The notes beneath the pieces are model-generated. The model had not been told where the DNA came from. It did not search any database and was given only the letters and a program-made list of their open reading frames with translations. From Paenibacillus tengchongensis (GTDB taxonomy: Bacteria; Bacillota; Bacilli; Paenibacillales; Paenibacillaceae), in assembly GCF_008973665.1 (NCBI RefSeq), contig NZ_WACP01000003.1, positions 62,001 through 126,000 of the forward strand: 64,000 bases of DNA, given 5' to 3'. Positions 62,195 through 64,000 of the stretch are shown in pieces (position 1 is the stretch's first letter; every line of letters begins with the position of its first letter). The position numbers were made by a program, and so were the translations under genes.

Positions 62195-63643
62195 ATGGCA
62201 GAGAGCATTCTGGATCGCATCAAAAAAGAGCTGGCCGGCTGCAGCGATGCCGTATACCAGTCCATCAATTTGTACGGTCACGCCTGTGTGCTGATCTATA
62301 TTCCATCCATCGTCGATATGAATAGCCTGCAGCAGTTTATAACGCTGCCTCTGAAGAATGAAGCGAACGGCAATCCGGACTGGGAACGGTTTCTGGAAAG
62401 GCTCGACCACGGCTCGGCTTTTGCCGTTCCTTATCACAAAGCGCCGGATACGGACCGTGCAGTTGAGCTGGTGGTCAGCGGAAATGCGCTGCTCTGCTTC
62501 GAGGAATTGCCCTGCATCTATCATTTCCAGATTACCCAATACTCAAAGCGCTCCGTCTCCGAATCGCAGAATGAGCTCGTTGTCGTCGGGCCGCAGGAGG
62601 CCTTCATCGAGGATATCAATACCAATTTGTCCTTGCTGCGCCATAAAATCAAGCACGCGGACTTGAAAACACTGCATTTCTCCATTGGAGAATTTACGAA
62701 AACCGATGTGTATCTGGTTTACATTGAAGGGTTGTATGAACCCGCCATTCTGGAGGAGATCAAGACCAAGCTTCAGAACATCGCCATGGACGGTGCACTC
62801 GGTATCAGTGTGCTGGGCGAGTATGTCACCAAGGAACGCTTCTCGCTGTTTCCGGTGTTTCAGTATACGGAGCGCCCGGATTCGGTGGCCGCTTCGCTGA
62901 TGGAAGGCCGGATCGGCCTGCTGATGGACGGCACGCCTTCGGCACTGCTGACCCCAGTCACCTTCATGACGCTCCTGCAATCCTCGGAGGATTACTACCA
63001 GAATTTCTACGGGGGAAGCTGGATCCGGCTGGTGCGCTTACTCTTCGCCATCATCTCTTTGCTGCTGCCTTCACTGTATGTGGCGATAACCACCTTTCAT
63101 TCGCAGATCATTCCCTCGGATTTGCTGCTGACCATCGCCGCTGCACGCGAGAATATTCCGTTCTCTGCCCTTACCGAAGCCCTGATAATGGAATTGACCT
63201 TTGAAGCGCTGAGAGAGGCGGGCACGCGTATTCCAAAGCCGGTAGGCCAGACCGTATCCATCATTGGAGGCATCGTCATCGGACAGGCCGCTGTACAGGC
63301 AGGGATTGTCTCTGCGCCTATGGTAATTGTCGTGTCCATTACCGGCATTGCTTCCTATATTATTCCACACTTGGAACTTGGCCTGACCTTCCGACTGCTG
63401 CGCTTTGTGCTGCTGATACTGGGCGGGATGTTCGGTCTGCTCGGGGTTATCGTCGCAGTGTTCATCATTTACGGCCATTTGACACATCTCCAGTCCTTCG
63501 GTAAGCCGTTTATGCAGCCGATCGCCCCGCTGGTGCTGGAAGACTGGAAGGACACCTTTGCACGGGTGCCGGCTCCTTACATGAACAAGCGCAGCACCTC
63601 GTTCACATCACGGAGTAACGACAGGAGACAGAAGAAGAAATGA
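62195..63643 (+). CDS. Spore germination protein, GerA family
   Basis: The 482-residue protein is the A subunit of a Ger-type germinant receptor: a soluble N-terminal half with FSIGEFTKTDVYLVYIEGLY and EGRIGLLMDGTPSALLTPVTF, then five or so membrane helices including LLFAIISLLLPSLYVAITTF and VSIIGGIVIGQAAVQAGIVSAPMVIVV. It acts in the inner spore membrane. ATG 62195 matches the family start; an in-frame ATG at 62174 lies before a run of nine G. Its stop overlaps the gerC start. Confidence 0.92.
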   Translation: MAESILDRIKKELAGCSDAVYQSINLYGHACVLIYIPSIVDMNSLQQFITLPLKNEANGNPDWERFLERLDHGSAFAVPYHKAPDTDRAVELVVSGNALLCFEELPCIYHFQITQYSKRSVSESQNELVVVGPQEAFIEDINTNLSLLRHKIKHADLKTLHFSIGEFTKTDVYLVYIEGLYEPAILEEIKTKLQNIAMDGALGISVLGEYVTKERFSLFPVFQYTERPDSVAASLMEGRIGLLMDGTPSALLTPVTFMTLLQSSEDYYQNFYGGSWIRLVRLLFAIISLLLPSLYVAITTFHSQIIPSDLLLTIAAARENIPFSALTEALIMELTFEALREAGTRIPKPVGQTVSIIGGIVIGQAAVQAGIVSAPMVIVVSITGIASYIIPHLELGLTFRLLRFVLLILGGMFGLLGVIVAVFIIYGHLTHLQSFGKPFMQPIAPLVLEDWKDTFARVPAPYMNKRSTSFTSRSNDRRQKKK

Positions 63644-64000
63644 AGCTGCTGAAGATTGCTGTAAGCGTGCTTTTGCTGCTGAATTTGACAGGCTGCTGGT
63701 CCAGGGTAGAACTCGATGAGCTGACGTTTATTTTCGGCATGTATGTGGATGCGGGGGAGGACCCCGGTACGGTTGAAGTGTCCATCAGCGCACCTCTGCC
63801 CAACCGGCTGCAGACCGGCACAACGGGCGGTGAGAAAGGAAAGGGCTACTCTATGGTTTCCAAAACCGCTAAGAACATCACCGATGCCGTTATCCTGATT
63901 CAAAAGGATCTGTCGAGGCGACTGGAAATTTCCCATATCAAGGCCGTAGTCATCGGCAAAGAATATGCTGCCCAGGGAATTAGCGAGTTGCTCGATTGGT
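63640..64000 (+). CDS. Ger(x)C family spore germination lipoprotein, N-terminal part
   Basis: The first 120 codons are present and the gene runs off the window. It has a lipoprotein signal (LLKIAVSVLLLLNLTGCW) and the GerC start SRVELDELTFIFGMYVDAGE with LSRRLEISHIKAVVIGKEYA. GerC proteins are lipid-anchored subunits of germinant receptors. ATG 63640 overlaps the GerA stop codon (ATGA), so the two are coupled. A gerB-type gene is expected next. Confidence 0.93.
   Translation, partial: MKLLKIAVSVLLLLNLTGCWSRVELDELTFIFGMYVDAGEDPGTVEVSISAPLPNRLQTGTTGGEKGKGYSMVSKTAKNITDAVILIQKDLSRRLEISHIKAVVIGKEYAAQGISELLDW

Overview
The window looks like a chromosomal segment of a Paenibacillus-type endospore-forming bacterium (Bacillota). 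The evidence is the fatty-acid/rnc/smc/ftsY gene order, strong purine-rich ribosome-binding sites with frequent TTG and GTG starts, GC-rich codon use with AT-rich spacers, and spore-related genes (GerA/GerC germinant-receptor subunits, a YteA-like protein, DUF421 and DUF1657 proteins). It also carries a secreted PL9-type pectate lyase with a Thr-Pro linker. This assignment is inference from gene content; no 16S gene is present. I saw no tRNA, rRNA, insertion sequence, prophage or CRISPR array.

Layout. 1-4.5 kb: fabH(end)-fabD-fabG-acpP-fabF-rnc (fatty-acid synthesis and RNase III), then smc and ftsY (4.7-9.9 kb). 10.2-13.7 kb: a compact operon of a circularly permuted ATP-grasp, an alpha-E protein and a transglutaminase-like protein, behind a clear sigma-A promoter. 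13.8-18.5 kb: an SDR enzyme, an ECF sigma factor with a SnoaL-like tail, a VOC protein, an unusual HTH/DUF2087/GIY-YIG fusion with direct repeats around its promoter, and a DUF1992 protein. 18.9-23.1 kb: hrpB, a 1.1-kb repeat-rich spacer and a general-stress protein. 23.5-25.9 kb: a two-gene operon of an HTH protein fused to a degenerate F1-ATPase beta-like domain plus an amidase. 26.3-31.0 kb: a homologue of the Bacillus replication terminator protein, a YteA-like protein, GpsB, a hybrid histidine kinase and a small unknown protein.

31.1-37.5 kb: a 70-residue protein that is 44% methionine, an HxlR regulator divergent from a GTP-cyclohydrolase-II-like enzyme with a changed active-site region, an ABC-2 exporter of three genes, a ROK kinase and an unknown protein. 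37.6-47.4 kb: a decayed P-loop kinase gene, a DUF4395 membrane protein, TetR plus a drug exporter, PadR plus a SEDS-type (FtsW/RodA) protein whose 5' end is frameshifted by a 19-bp duplication, a VanX-like dipeptidase, a stalk-domain protein, an EamA exporter and a LysR regulator. 47.4-56.5 kb: glutamate racemase, then two sugar-catabolism clusters (LacI with Gfo/Idh, ThuA and Gfo/Idh; AraC with an isomerase and Gfo/Idh) around a repeat-bearing lipoprotein. 56.5-64 kb: a 52-bp hairpin tandem array, an HTH-TPR regulator, DUF1657 and DUF421 proteins, a PL9 pectate lyase, and gerA/gerC running off the end.

The strongest candidates for undescribed biology are the HTH/F1-beta-like protein with its coupled amidase, the methionine-rich protein, the HTH/DUF2087/GIY-YIG fusion with its flanking operators, the terminator-protein homologue, the altered GTP cyclohydrolase II, and the 52-bp hairpin array. 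All functional statements come from reading the sequence; no database search was run.
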